Source: Clostridiales bacterium (GTDB taxonomy: Bacteria; Bacillota; Clostridia; Christensenellales; Borkfalkiaceae). From it: a stretch of 64,000 nt of DNA. The DNA is taken from positions 124,001-188,000 of the forward strand of contig SVHH01000003.1 of the NCBI GenBank assembly GCA_015055945.1. Reading direction: 5' to 3'. Of the stretch, positions 48,140-59,025 are shown one piece after another. Within the stretch, counting starts at the first letter, position 1, and every line of letters starts with the position of its first letter. The translations under genes and the position numbers were made by a program. The notes below the pieces were generated by a model. That model saw nothing but the letters and a program-made list of their open reading frames with translations, was not told where the DNA came from and did no database searches.

Positions 48140-48889
48140 TTATTTAATTTTTTCCATATCTTGCTTTTCTTGTGCTTTCTTAAGTTTCATCTTAACGACC
48201 ATTTGTTTAATGGACGTGGGATGTTCTTCCCCCGCGAGCATTCTTTCTATATTATGTCTATGCGCAAGCCAAGTAAATAAGCATATTGCAAGAATTAAAA
48301 GATTTGAAACAATATAATACACAAGCGAATTCGTTACCGTATTATATGCAAAAAATAATCTTAACGCGCTACCGATTGCAGGGGGTGTTATAGCAATAAA
48401 CGAGCCCATTGCACCAAATTCAGTAATATAAATGAATACGCCAGCGGCAACGAGCGCCATTATTATTAAAACCGCCCATTCCCAGCCGAAAAGGCTTGAA
48501 CAAACCAAAAATACACCGATAGTCGACGCGATACCCTTCCCGCCTTTAAACTTTAAAAATACGGGATAAATATGACCAAGCACGGCAGATAATCCACAAA
48601 GATATATTGCAAGGTCGCTTACAACAAATTCCGTACCGTAAAAGTAGCTGTCTTTAGTCAAAAAATAAGCAACTAAAGTAGGTATTACACCTTTCATAAT
48701 GTCTAAAAAGAAAGTGAGAAGCCCCGCTTTTAAGCCTAAGTTACGGCTCATATTAAGTGTTCCAGGGTTACCACTACCCACTGCTCTAATATCCACTTTT
48801 TTTGTTTTAGCAATAATTAAAGCCCAATTTAAGTTGCCAATAAGATAACTTGATATAGACAAAATAACAAGCAACCAAAAATTACTCAT
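48140..48889 (-). CDS. plsY: Acyl-phosphate glycerol-3-phosphate acyltransferase
   Basis: YLIGNLNWALIIAKTKKVDIRAVGSGNPGTLNMSRNLGLKAGLLTFFLDIMKG, GHIYPVFLKFKGGKGIAST. Confidence 0.94.
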   Translation of the reverse strand: MSNFWLLVILSISSYLIGNLNWALIIAKTKKVDIRAVGSGNPGTLNMSRNLGLKAGLLTFFLDIMKGVIPTLVAYFLTKDSYFYGTEFVVSDLAIYLCGLSAVLGHIYPVFLKFKGGKGIASTIGVFLVCSSLFGWEWAVLIIMALVAAGVFIYITEFGAMGSFIAITPPAIGSALRLFFAYNTVTNSLVYYIVSNLLILAICLFTWLAHRHNIERMLAGEEHPTSIKQMVVKMKLKKAQEKQDMEKIK

Positions 48890-50198
48890 CTTCGTTATTT
48901 TCCCTTACCATAATTTTAATAGGCGTACCAGAAAAATCATAAGCCTTTCTTATGCAGTTTTCCAAATATCTCTTATACGAGAAGTGCATAATAGACGCGT
49001 CGTTTACGAATAAAATAAAGGTCGGCGGATTTACACCCATTTGTGTTACGTACTTAATTTTCAAACGCTTTCCGTTAACTGACGGCGGTTCATTTGCGCG
49101 AACGCAATCCAAAATCAAGTCGTTAAGTTGACCAGTTGATATTCTTCTAGTAGCGTTTTCAAGAACTTGAACTGACAAATCAAGAATTTTATCCGTTCTT
49201 TGACCAGTTTTTGCTGAAACGTAAATAGGTTTAATATAGTCCATAAATTTGAGTGCTTCAGATAAATCAAAGTTGAATTTATTGATTGTATTCGTATCTT
49301 TTTCAACCAAATCCCACTTATTCATAACGATTACCGAAGGCTTGCCTTGTTCGTGAATATATCCACAAATCTTAACGTCTTGCTCGGTAACTCCTTCGTT
49401 AGCATCAATCATCATAATGCAAACATCCGCACGGCGAATTGCACCGAGTGCACGAAGAACACTGTAATATTCCAAGTCTTCTTCTACGCTTTTCTTCTTT
49501 CTAATACCAGCGGTATCAATAAGAGTGTATTTTTTATCTTTATACATAAAAGGCGTGTCGATAGCATCCCTTGTAGTGCCCGCTATGTCAGACACAATCG
49601 TCCTATCAAACCCTAGTAATTTATTACAAAGGCTTGACTTGCCAGCATTAGGCTTACCAACAACGGCAAGTTTAACTGAATCGTCGTCTTCCTTCTCGCC
49701 TTCTTTATCAAATTTATCAACTACGTCATCTAAAAGTTCGCCTATACCAGTTCCGTGCTCTGCTGAAATGCCAAAAGGTTCACCCAAGCCTAAATTATAG
49801 AACTCATAGAGTTTTTCGGGGTCGTAATTATCGAGTTTGTTAACCGCCAAAACTACTGGCTTACCCGACTTTCTAAGTTTCATTGCAACATCTTCATCAG
49901 ATGCGTTAAGCCCAGTTTTTGCATCGGTAAATAATATGATTACGTCCGCGGTTTCTATTGCGATTTCCGCTTGTTTTTGAATATGTCGCCACATTTGGTC
50001 GGTTGATTTTAATTCAAGCCCACCAGTATCTACAAGCGTAAAGTACTGACCGCACCATTCTGCGTCAGCATAAAGTCTATCCCTAGTTACACCAGGAAAG
50101 TTTTCTACTATTGATATTTTTTTACCGACAACCTTATTAAAAAACGTTGATTTACCAACGTTAGGTCTGCCGACAATTGCTACTAAAGGTTTAGCCAC
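48882..50198 (-). CDS. der: Ribosome biogenesis GTPase Der (EngA)
   Basis: Two G domains: VAIVGRPNVGKSTFFNKVVG and LAVVGKPNAGKSSLCNKLLG; KH-like C-terminus. Confidence 0.97.
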   Translation of the reverse strand: MAKPLVAIVGRPNVGKSTFFNKVVGKKISIVENFPGVTRDRLYADAEWCGQYFTLVDTGGLELKSTDQMWRHIQKQAEIAIETADVIILFTDAKTGLNASDEDVAMKLRKSGKPVVLAVNKLDNYDPEKLYEFYNLGLGEPFGISAEHGTGIGELLDDVVDKFDKEGEKEDDDSVKLAVVGKPNAGKSSLCNKLLGFDRTIVSDIAGTTRDAIDTPFMYKDKKYTLIDTAGIRKKKSVEEDLEYYSVLRALGAIRRADVCIMMIDANEGVTEQDVKICGYIHEQGKPSVIVMNKWDLVEKDTNTINKFNFDLSEALKFMDYIKPIYVSAKTGQRTDKILDLSVQVLENATRRISTGQLNDLILDCVRANEPPSVNGKRLKIKYVTQMGVNPPTFILFVNDASIMHFSYKRYLENCIRKAYDFSGTPIKIMVRENNEDE

Positions 50199-50212
50199 TT
50201 AAATTCACGTCC

Positions 50213-51621
<1,409 letters not shown>

Positions 51622-51644
<23 letters not shown>

Positions 51645-52173
51645 TTGCATCATCTTTTTTCTTAAATACTGCGTTCTCATCTAAGAACAAGAAATGTATA
51701 ATTAGCATAATTACGCCGATTGTCAAAAAGGTATCCGCTAAATTAAACACTGGAAAACGATAATTTCCGAAGATAAAACTTAAAAAGTCGGTTACACCGT
51801 TAAACATAAGCCTATCTATAAAGTTACCAACCGTTCCACCAACGACGATAGCCAAAGCGTATTTAAGCCACGTGTAATTCTTCTTGAAAGCGTAAATATA
51901 GAATAAAACGAACAAAACTAGCGCAATGGCGGTTAAAATCTTAAAGAAGATTTGCCCCCAAGAAACACCTGCAAGAAAACTCCATGCAGCACCAGTGTTT
52001 ACCGTATAAGTTAAATAGAAAAAGTTTTCAATGACGGTAATATCATTATCCGCACAAACTTCAGCAAAGTGCTTTTTTGTAACTTGGTCGGCAACCACGC
52101 ACATAAGCATCAACAATACGGGTATGCATTCTAAGATTAGTCTTTTGAATCTATCAGCCCCAGTTCTTTGCAT
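51622..52173 (-). CDS. lspA: Lipoprotein signal peptidase
   Basis: VADQVTKKHFA, NTGAAWSF, GGTVGNFIDRLMFNGVTDFLSF, FPVFNLADTFLTIGV. Confidence 0.94.
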
Positions 52174-52721
52174 AACTCCTCCAACTGTAATTCTCCGGGA
52201 TTAAGCACTTCGTCAAGATTAAAGCCGTTATCACCAGTTGCAGCGATATAGTCGTTAATCTTTTCTTGCGGATTAAACTTTTTGCTCTTCCCACCGTCAA
52301 TAATGCTTTCAAGTTCTTCGATAACTTCTTTGGCTTCTTTTTCATATTCGCCGCCAACAAGTTCTTTTAAGCGAAGCGCCTTTTGCACGGGCGGATAAAG
52401 CGGATATTTTTCTTCAAGCATTTGAAAATAATCATCCCACTTTTTAACAAACTCGTTTAATTTTTCAACCGCCGCCAAATACTCTCGTTTTGATTTTTCT
52501 TCTAAGTCAAATGCAGTTTTTTCCGCTCTAAGAAGCATTGATAAAACCAACTTTTCCTTTTGGCTTAAGTTATCATTAAGCGCGTTAAAGGCTCTTATTT
52601 CTTGATTAAGTTTTTTAATAACTTCTTCTTGAGCTTTAATTCTTTTTTCGTATTCTCCCCTATAAGCGTTGATTAAAATTAACACTTCTTTTTTAGAATA
52701 CTTTCCCTTACTGAGTTCCAA
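52137..52721 (-). CDS. Coiled-coil protein of unknown function (DivIVA-like by context/composition)
   Basis: Long charged helical ORF with good start; immediately upstream of lspA and overlapping it by 37 nt. Confidence 0.65.
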   Translation of the reverse strand: MELSKGKYSKKEVLILINAYRGEYEKRIKAQEEVIKKLNQEIRAFNALNDNLSQKEKLVLSMLLRAEKTAFDLEEKSKREYLAAVEKLNEFVKKWDDYFQMLEEKYPLYPPVQKALRLKELVGGEYEKEAKEVIEELESIIDGGKSKKFNPQEKINDYIAATGDNGFNLDEVLNPGELQLEELCKELGLIDSKD

Positions 52722-52733
52722 ATTACTCTCCCT

Positions 52734-54185
52734 TTAGGCGTTTACTTTTGCGCCTCTTATTTTTTCAAGCATATCGCTCTTTAATTCATAAAGCCCGTCA
52801 GATAAGTCAACTTTATATAAATGCGGTCTATCAAGTCTTTTGTATTCATCCCAAAAACTATCAAGTTCTTTCTTTGTGTACTCTTTAATTTCTTTAAGAG
52901 TAGGCATGTTGTAAACAACCTTACCATCTTTAATAACTTCAATTTGCAGAGATCTAAGTTCGTAATTTTCAAACGTAATCTTCTTCCATCTTTCGCTGGG
53001 GTGCGTAAGCGTCAAAGGCTTATCGGTATCAATCTTTTCACCGCGCAAGAAAATAAAGTCGGCTTCAGCCTTACCGCTTGCCTTATCGTATACCCTATAA
53101 ATATTCTTAAACCCAGGATTGGTAATTTTTGCGGTATTATTTGAAAGTTTAATCTTAGGCGTAACGGTGCCGTCCTTATCGATTATTGCTGCAAGTTTAT
53201 AAACGCCACCGAGCGCGGGCATATCAGCACTGGTAATCAATCTAGTACCAACACCCCAAATATCAATTTTTGCACCTTGGTTTTTAAGCGAGTTAATTGA
53301 ATACTCGTCCAAGTCGCCAGATGCACAAATCTTTGCATCGGGATAACCCGCTTTATCAAGCATTTCTCTTGCCTTTTTAGATAAATACGCAAGGTCGCCA
53401 GAGTCAAGACGAATTCCTTTGGGTTTATAGCCTTTCTCTTTTAAGTAATCAAATACTTTAATTGCGTTAGGCACGCCTTTAGTTAAAGTATCGTAAGTGT
53501 CAACGAGTAAAAGTGTGTTTTCCGGATAAACTTTAGCGTATTCCATAAACGCAGTATATTCATCCTTAAAATTCATTACCCAACTGTGTGCATGTGTGCC
53601 TGATACAGGTATATCAAACATTTTACCGGCAAGCACGTTAGAAGTGCTGTTGCAGCCACCTATTACGGCAGCCCTTGCACCGTAAATACCAGCGTCGGGT
53701 GCTTGCGCACGGCGAAGCCCAAATTCTAAAATAGAATCGCCTTTAGCCGCGTAACAAATCTTTGCAGCCTTAGTTGCAATAAGAGTTTGGAAATTCATTA
53801 TGTTAAGAATTGCCGTTTCAATAAGTTGTGCTTGCATTATAGGTGCTTTTACGGTAAGTATAGGTTCACCCGGGAAAACGACCGTACCTTCAGGCACAGC
53901 GTAAATATCACCAGTAAACTTAAAATCTTTTAAGTAGTCTAAAAATTCTTTACTGAAAATTCCAAGGCTATCAAGATATTCAATTTCTTCTTCACCAAAA
54001 TTAAGATTTGTAATGTATTCAACAACTTGCTCTAACCCGCAAGCGAGCGAATAAGTTATCATATCGTTTTGCCTAAAAAATACGTCGAAAACGGCTATCT
54101 CTTCATTTCTTTCGTGTTTAAGATATCCGTTCATCATAGTGAGTTGATATAAGTCTGTAAGTAACGTTAAATTTCTTTGGTTCAT
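52734..54185 (-). CDS. pncB: Nicotinate phosphoribosyltransferase
   Basis: LLTDLYQLTMMNGYLKHERNEEIAVFDVFFRQN, EFGLRRAQAPDAG, GTHAHSWVM, GIRLDSGDLAYLSKKAR. Confidence 0.95.
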   Translation of the reverse strand: MNQRNLTLLTDLYQLTMMNGYLKHERNEEIAVFDVFFRQNDMITYSLACGLEQVVEYITNLNFGEEEIEYLDSLGIFSKEFLDYLKDFKFTGDIYAVPEGTVVFPGEPILTVKAPIMQAQLIETAILNIMNFQTLIATKAAKICYAAKGDSILEFGLRRAQAPDAGIYGARAAVIGGCNSTSNVLAGKMFDIPVSGTHAHSWVMNFKDEYTAFMEYAKVYPENTLLLVDTYDTLTKGVPNAIKVFDYLKEKGYKPKGIRLDSGDLAYLSKKAREMLDKAGYPDAKICASGDLDEYSINSLKNQGAKIDIWGVGTRLITSADMPALGGVYKLAAIIDKDGTVTPKIKLSNNTAKITNPGFKNIYRVYDKASGKAEADFIFLRGEKIDTDKPLTLTHPSERWKKITFENYELRSLQIEVIKDGKVVYNMPTLKEIKEYTKKELDSFWDEYKRLDRPHLYKVDLSDGLYELKSDMLEKIRGAKVNA

Positions 54186-54331
54186 AATGCCCCTTCTTCA
54201 ACAATTTTGATTATATCCTATAATACTCAATTTTGGCGTATTATTTCATTAAGTATAACACATAAAATTTTTTTTGTAAATATAATTTACAAGTTAAAAT
54301 ATATCTAAAAATTCTTTTCGACTAAAAAAAC

Positions 54332-54361
54332 AAAAAAACGGCGATACTCTCGCCGTTTTTT
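54332..54361 (-). terminator. Intrinsic terminator after glmM
   Basis: Minus strand AAAACGGCGAGAGTATCGCCGTTTTTTT. Confidence 0.85.
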
Positions 54362-54375
54362 TACTATATTCTCAA

Positions 54376-55695
54376 TTAAACTTCCGCATCAATACGCTTA
54401 ATCAATGCAACCATAACGTTTGCAATCTTTTCGTTTAAGTCGCTGTCTTGACTTTCCACCATTACCCTAACCTTAGGTTCAGTACCAGATGCTCTGATCA
54501 TCATCCTTCCCTTACCTTCAAGTTCTTCGTTATATTTAACGAGTGCTTTACTCATTTCTTCGCTGTTCATAATTTTGAACTTATCTTCAACGATAACGTT
54601 TTTATTCGTTTGGGGATAAAGTTCAACTTGAAGTGCTTTAGACATCGTAGTCTTTTCATTAACCAGCATATTTGCAACTATTATCGCGGTTAATATACCG
54701 TCGCCAGTAGTTGCCAAATCTTTTAGGATTACGTGCCCGCTTTGTTCTCCGCCTAAAGATAAGTCTTTTTCTAAAAGTTTTGCAAGAACGTATTTATCAC
54801 CGATATCCGTACGGATAAAGTCAATGCCTGCTTCTTTTAAGTTCTTTTCAATAGCCATATTCGTGTGGCTTGTGCCAACTGCAGTGTTCTTTTTTAACTT
54901 ACCAAGTTTCTTAAAATATTTTGCAAGCCCACAAATAATTTTATCGCCGTCGACAACTTTTCCTAGTTCATCTACAGCCATAAGTCTATCCGAATCCCCG
55001 TCAAATGCAAAACCGATATCAGCCTTATATCTAAACATTCGCTTAGCAAGGTTTTCTGGGTAAAGCGCGCCACAGTTTTGGTTGATTTTTTCGCCTTCGT
55101 TAGTGCAGTTTGCCGCAATTACGTTTGCACCTAGTTTTCTAAATACGTCGGGTGCAATTCTATGTGCAGCGCCGTGTGCACCGTCAAGCACAATCGTTAG
55201 TCCTTCTAAAGAATTTTCACTTGCGCTTATAAGGTATTCTTTATAGAGTTTAACAAGGTTTAAGTCTTGCTCGTAAGTACCGATATCAGGGTAAGCGTTT
55301 ACGCGTTCTCTAATAAAGCAACGCTCTACCCTTTCTTCTTCTTTATCGCCAAGTTTATAACCGTCGCTATTAAATATTTTAATGCCGTTATATTCGCCGC
55401 TGTTATGTGATGCACTTATAACGATACCGTAATCAAAATTTAGCGTTCTAGTAAGATAAGCAACGCCAGCAGTAGGAACAACGCCCGCGTCGACTACTTT
55501 TGCCCCGCCACTCATAGCGCCACCAGCCACTGCAAGTGTTAGATAAGAATTTGAAACACGCGTATCAGAGCCTATCAAAATCTTAGGTTTTTCTTTTAAT
55601 ATTGAAAGCGCATTACCTATTTTATAAGCGATATTATAACTTAAATCTTCGTTAACCTTGCCCCTTAAGCCGTCAGTACCAAAAAATAAACCCAT
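54376..55695 (-). CDS. glmM: Phosphoglucosamine mutase
   Basis: FFGTDGLRGKVNEDLS, VISASHNSGEYNGIKIF, AFDGDSDRLMAVDE, RASGTEPKVRVMVE. Confidence 0.96.
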   Translation of the reverse strand: MGLFFGTDGLRGKVNEDLSYNIAYKIGNALSILKEKPKILIGSDTRVSNSYLTLAVAGGAMSGGAKVVDAGVVPTAGVAYLTRTLNFDYGIVISASHNSGEYNGIKIFNSDGYKLGDKEEERVERCFIRERVNAYPDIGTYEQDLNLVKLYKEYLISASENSLEGLTIVLDGAHGAAHRIAPDVFRKLGANVIAANCTNEGEKINQNCGALYPENLAKRMFRYKADIGFAFDGDSDRLMAVDELGKVVDGDKIICGLAKYFKKLGKLKKNTAVGTSHTNMAIEKNLKEAGIDFIRTDIGDKYVLAKLLEKDLSLGGEQSGHVILKDLATTGDGILTAIIVANMLVNEKTTMSKALQVELYPQTNKNVIVEDKFKIMNSEEMSKALVKYNEELEGKGRMMIRASGTEPKVRVMVESQDSDLNEKIANVMVALIKRIDAEV

Positions 55696-55696
55696 T

Positions 55697-56353
55697 TTAC
55701 TTTTTCTCCTTTAAATAAAGATGCGCTCTGTTTTCTTTTATCTCTTGTCTAACCCTACCGATAACAAAGTCGTCAGTTTTAACGTCGTCAGTAACGGTTG
55801 TTCCAGCGCAAATATATGATTTACTTTCAATATTTACGGGTGCAATAATGTTGCAGTTGCTACCTATAAAACACTCATCACCAACAGTTGTTCTATTTTT
55901 AGAGCGTCCGTTATAGTTTACGAATATAGCCCCACAGCCGATATTACAATCTTTACCAATATCAGCGTCCCCTACGTAAGCCAAATGGCTAACCTTACTA
56001 CCTTCGCCAATAACAGCGTTTTTGATTTCAACAAAATTGCCAATTTTTGCCTTATCTTTAATTTCAGCCTTAGGTCTAAGTCTTGCAAAAGGTCCAACCG
56101 AACAATCTTTACCCACAACAGCGTCTTCACAATTACTGCTTGTAACAACCGTGTTTTCACCGATAGTCGTGTTCTTTATATAACACATAGGCATAATAAT
56201 AGCGCCGTCTTTAATAACAGAAGTGCCTTCTATCCTGCAATTTTCATAAATTGTTACGTTGTTGCCGATAGTAACGCCTTTCTCAATAAAAACTGAGCGC
56301 TTATCTTTAATACATAAATTCTTTCCGTGTTTAAACTTCATAAAAACTCCCAA
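55697..56353 (-). CDS. Left-handed beta-helix acyltransferase resembling the C-terminal domain of GlmU
   Basis: VGPFARLRPKAEIKDKAKIGNFVEIKNAVIGEGSKVSHLAYVGDADIGKDCNIGCGAIFVNYNG...CAGTTVTDDV; no nucleotidyltransferase domain; adjacent to glmM. Confidence 0.9.
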   Translation of the reverse strand: MGVFMKFKHGKNLCIKDKRSVFIEKGVTIGNNVTIYENCRIEGTSVIKDGAIIMPMCYIKNTTIGENTVVTSSNCEDAVVGKDCSVGPFARLRPKAEIKDKAKIGNFVEIKNAVIGEGSKVSHLAYVGDADIGKDCNIGCGAIFVNYNGRSKNRTTVGDECFIGSNCNIIAPVNIESKSYICAGTTVTDDVKTDDFVIGRVRQEIKENRAHLYLKEKK

Positions 56354-56713
56354 ACTTTAACGTGTTTTAACTTTCTTTACAACACGTTTTTAATTTTACA
56401 CCATAATTTACGCTTTGTCAATTCCTTTTGTTAAATAAAATTTAGCATAAAATGCCACTTTTGATATAAAATACGGCAAAAATTAAACATTTTTACAGTT
56501 TACATGTTTTTAAAATTTAGGGGTGAATTTTAAAATTTTACATAATATTTTACAAGTTTAACACTTAAATTAAAAAACATGTCTACCAATTATCGCACAA
56601 AAAAACGATCATACCCTTTATATTATTTTTAGAAAAATTTTTTTGTGAAAGATTAACTTTACAAAAATTTTCATAAATGGTAAAATATATTTATAAAATT
56701 TTTGGAGAATATT

Positions 56714-57382
56714 ATGGTTGGTATTGTTGTTGCACTTTACTCTGAAGCAGAAAAATTATTAACAAGAGTTGAAAACTTAAAAGAAATTACTATGGCGGAT
56801 AAAAAGGCTTATTTTTGCAAATTAAATGGTAAAGATACTATTATTGCTATAAGCGGTATAGGTAAAGTAAACGCTGCAATTACCACCCAACTTCTTATTG
56901 ATAAGTATTCACCCGATTTCATCTTAAACTTCGGCACTTGCGGCGGCACAAATAAAAGCGTTGAAATTCTTAAATATTACGTTGTTACAAAGTGTGCGCA
57001 GTTTGACTTTGATCTTCGCGAACTTGACGGCGTTCCACTTGGTTATATTCAAGATTACGACACCGTTTTCTTCCCCACGTACACGCGTGGGCTTGAAACT
57101 CTTGAAAAAAGTGTTTTGGCTAGTTCAGATAGATTTACTGATAATCAAATTGATATCGACAATATCAACGAAATGGGTGCAAGCATTAGAGATATGGAAG
57201 GCGGTGCAATCGCACAAACTTGCACGGCTAACAATATTCCATTAGTTATGATTAAAGGTATTTCAGACGTTGTTGGCAGCGGAACAGCACAAGAACAGTT
57301 CTATAGAAACCTTAAAACGGTTGGCGAAGGTTTCCCCGACGTTGTAATTAAAGCAATTGACGCAGTTTCAAAAACACTTTAA
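56714..57382 (+). CDS. 5'-methylthioadenosine/S-adenosylhomocysteine nucleosidase family protein
   Basis: VGIVVALYSEAEKLL, ISGIGKVNAAITTQLLIDKYSPDFILNFGTCGG, DMEGGAIAQTC, KGISDVVG; start at ATG 56714 (ORF-track start is TTG at 56702). Confidence 0.9.
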   Translation: MVGIVVALYSEAEKLLTRVENLKEITMADKKAYFCKLNGKDTIIAISGIGKVNAAITTQLLIDKYSPDFILNFGTCGGTNKSVEILKYYVVTKCAQFDFDLRELDGVPLGYIQDYDTVFFPTYTRGLETLEKSVLASSDRFTDNQIDIDNINEMGASIRDMEGGAIAQTCTANNIPLVMIKGISDVVGSGTAQEQFYRNLKTVGEGFPDVVIKAIDAVSKTL

Positions 57383-57386
57383 AATA

Positions 57387-58079
57387 ATGAACGAATTAAC
57401 TAAACTTTTACTTGAAAATCAAGACCTATCTTACCGTGAATTTCACTCAAAACTTATCCCAGACAATACTCATCCTATTATAGGCGTTAGAGTTCCTGTT
57501 ATAAAATCAATAGCAAAATCCGCCCTAAAAAATCTTCCGACCCAAACTTTAGATTTTATTAGTGAAACACATACTTTTTACGATGAGTTTATGTTACACG
57601 CACTGATAATAAACACCTTATTTTTAGACGTTAATAAAACGTTTATTGAAGTAGAAAAGTTCTTGCCGCAAGTTGACAACTGGGCAGTGTGCGACAGTTT
57701 TGTTTCTTCATTAAAAATTATAAATAAGCACCCCGAATTCGTACTAGAAAAGGTTAAAGATTACTTAAAATCTTCTCGCCCCTACACCGTTAGATTTGGC
57801 GTTGTGGTATTACTTAATTACTTTCTCGATAAGAACTTTAGCGAAGAAGTTTTAAGCCTTGTAAGCGAAAGATGTGGCGAACATTTTTATGTGGATATGG
57901 CAATTGCTTGGCTGTTTAGCGTGGCACTTGTTAAACAATACGATTTTGCTTTGCCCTATTTATTAAACGATAAATTAACAAAATTTGTTCACAATAAAGC
58001 AATTCAAAAGGCTATTGAGAGTTATAGAATTGATAAAGATACAAAAGAATATTTAAAAACCTTAAAAAGAAAGGCTTAA
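57387..58079 (+). CDS. DNA alkylation repair protein (AlkD-like HEAT repeat)
   Basis: GVRVPVIKSIAKSALKN, EEFMLHALI-type helix, VDNWAVCDSF, RPYTVRFGVVVLLNYFLD, YVDMAIAWLFSVALVKQYD. Confidence 0.92.
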   Translation: MNELTKLLLENQDLSYREFHSKLIPDNTHPIIGVRVPVIKSIAKSALKNLPTQTLDFISETHTFYDEFMLHALIINTLFLDVNKTFIEVEKFLPQVDNWAVCDSFVSSLKIINKHPEFVLEKVKDYLKSSRPYTVRFGVVVLLNYFLDKNFSEEVLSLVSERCGEHFYVDMAIAWLFSVALVKQYDFALPYLLNDKLTKFVHNKAIQKAIESYRIDKDTKEYLKTLKRKA

Positions 58080-58101
58080 AGCGTTTGCTTTAAGCCTTTT
58101 T
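58072..58101. terminator. Intrinsic terminator between convergent genes
   Basis: AAGGCTTAAAGCGTTTGCTTTAAGCCTTTTT. Confidence 0.85.
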
Positions 58102-58102
58102 A

Positions 58103-58720
58103 TTATTTATAAAAGTTTGTCTTTATATGTACTTGTTCTTCGGGTTGTTTTACACCTAATTCTTTACCAGCGTTTATACATTTAATCATATAAGCCATAT
58201 TTTCGCCTAAAATGCGCATTGTTTGCATGCCTTCAACGTCGCTTTCCGCTTGCTCACCGTTGCTACCAAACACCATATTCCAGTATTGAGAAGTTACAAC
58301 CGGCATATTGCTAATCATAAAGTATTTATTTATAATATCAAGTGTTGCCGTCGTTCCAGCCCTACGCGCAACTGCAACCGCAGCGGCGGGCTTAAATGCA
58401 AATGATTTCTTTGCAAAAAATACTTTATCTAAAAATGATTTAAGCGTACCGTTAAGCCCTGCGTAATATACTGGACTTCCAACGATTAAACCGTCCGATT
58501 GTTCTATCTTTTCAATTACTTCATTAACAAAGTCATCTTTAATACACTTATGAGTGTTTGTGCAAGCACAACACACGGTGCAAGCGGCGGTATCTCTATT
58601 CCCCACGCAAACAATTTCCGTTTCAACTCCGTTTTCATTTAATGATTTTGCTACTTCACTTAAAGCTGAATAAGTTGTTCCATTTTCATGCGGACTTCCG
58701 TTAAGTAATAATACTTTCAT
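58103..58720 (-). CDS. NADPH-dependent FMN reductase / flavodoxin family protein
   Basis: KVLLLNGSPHENGTTYSALSEVA, C-x2-C-x2-C cluster CTVCCACTNTHKC, GSPVYYAGLNGTLKSFLDKVFF. Confidence 0.92.
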   Translation of the reverse strand: MKVLLLNGSPHENGTTYSALSEVAKSLNENGVETEIVCVGNRDTAACTVCCACTNTHKCIKDDFVNEVIEKIEQSDGLIVGSPVYYAGLNGTLKSFLDKVFFAKKSFAFKPAAAVAVARRAGTTATLDIINKYFMISNMPVVTSQYWNMVFGSNGEQAESDVEGMQTMRILGENMAYMIKCINAGKELGVKQPEEQVHIKTNFYK

Positions 58721-58747
58721 AACACACCCCGTAATTTCTAAAAAAAT

Positions 58748-58774
58748 AACCCTTGCCGTTTAGACAAGGGTTTT
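58748..58774 (-). terminator. Intrinsic terminator after tRNA-Thr
   Basis: Minus strand AAAAACCCTTGTCTAAACGGCAAGGGTTATTTTTTT. Confidence 0.8.
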
Positions 58775-58850
58775 TGGAGCTGATAACCGGAATCGAACCG
58801 GTGACCTCATCCTTACCAAGGATGTGCTCTACCATCTGAGCCATATCAGC
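58775..58850 (-). tRNA. tRNA-Thr (anticodon GGT), CCA encoded
   Basis: Minus strand GCTGATATGGCTCAGATGGTAGAGCACATCCTTGGTAAGGATGAGGTCACCGGTTCGATTCCGGTTATCAGCTCCA; cloverleaf arms pair. Confidence 0.97.
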
Positions 58851-58978
58851 ATAAGCGTTATCTCTCAAACGCTTAACTATTATATAAAATAAAAAAGTAT
58901 TTGTCAATATAAAAACCCAGTTAAAAACAAAATTTTTATAAATTTTTACAATTTTTTTCTTTTTTGATAAAACTTTTA

Positions 58979-59022
58979 TAAAAACCGCCCGCCATAATCA
59001 AATATCACGGGCGGTTTTTGGT
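58979..59022 (-). terminator. Intrinsic terminator after gyrA
   Basis: Minus strand AAAAACCGCCCGTGATATTTGATTATGGCGGGCGGTTTTT. Confidence 0.85.
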
Positions 59023-59025
59023 TAA

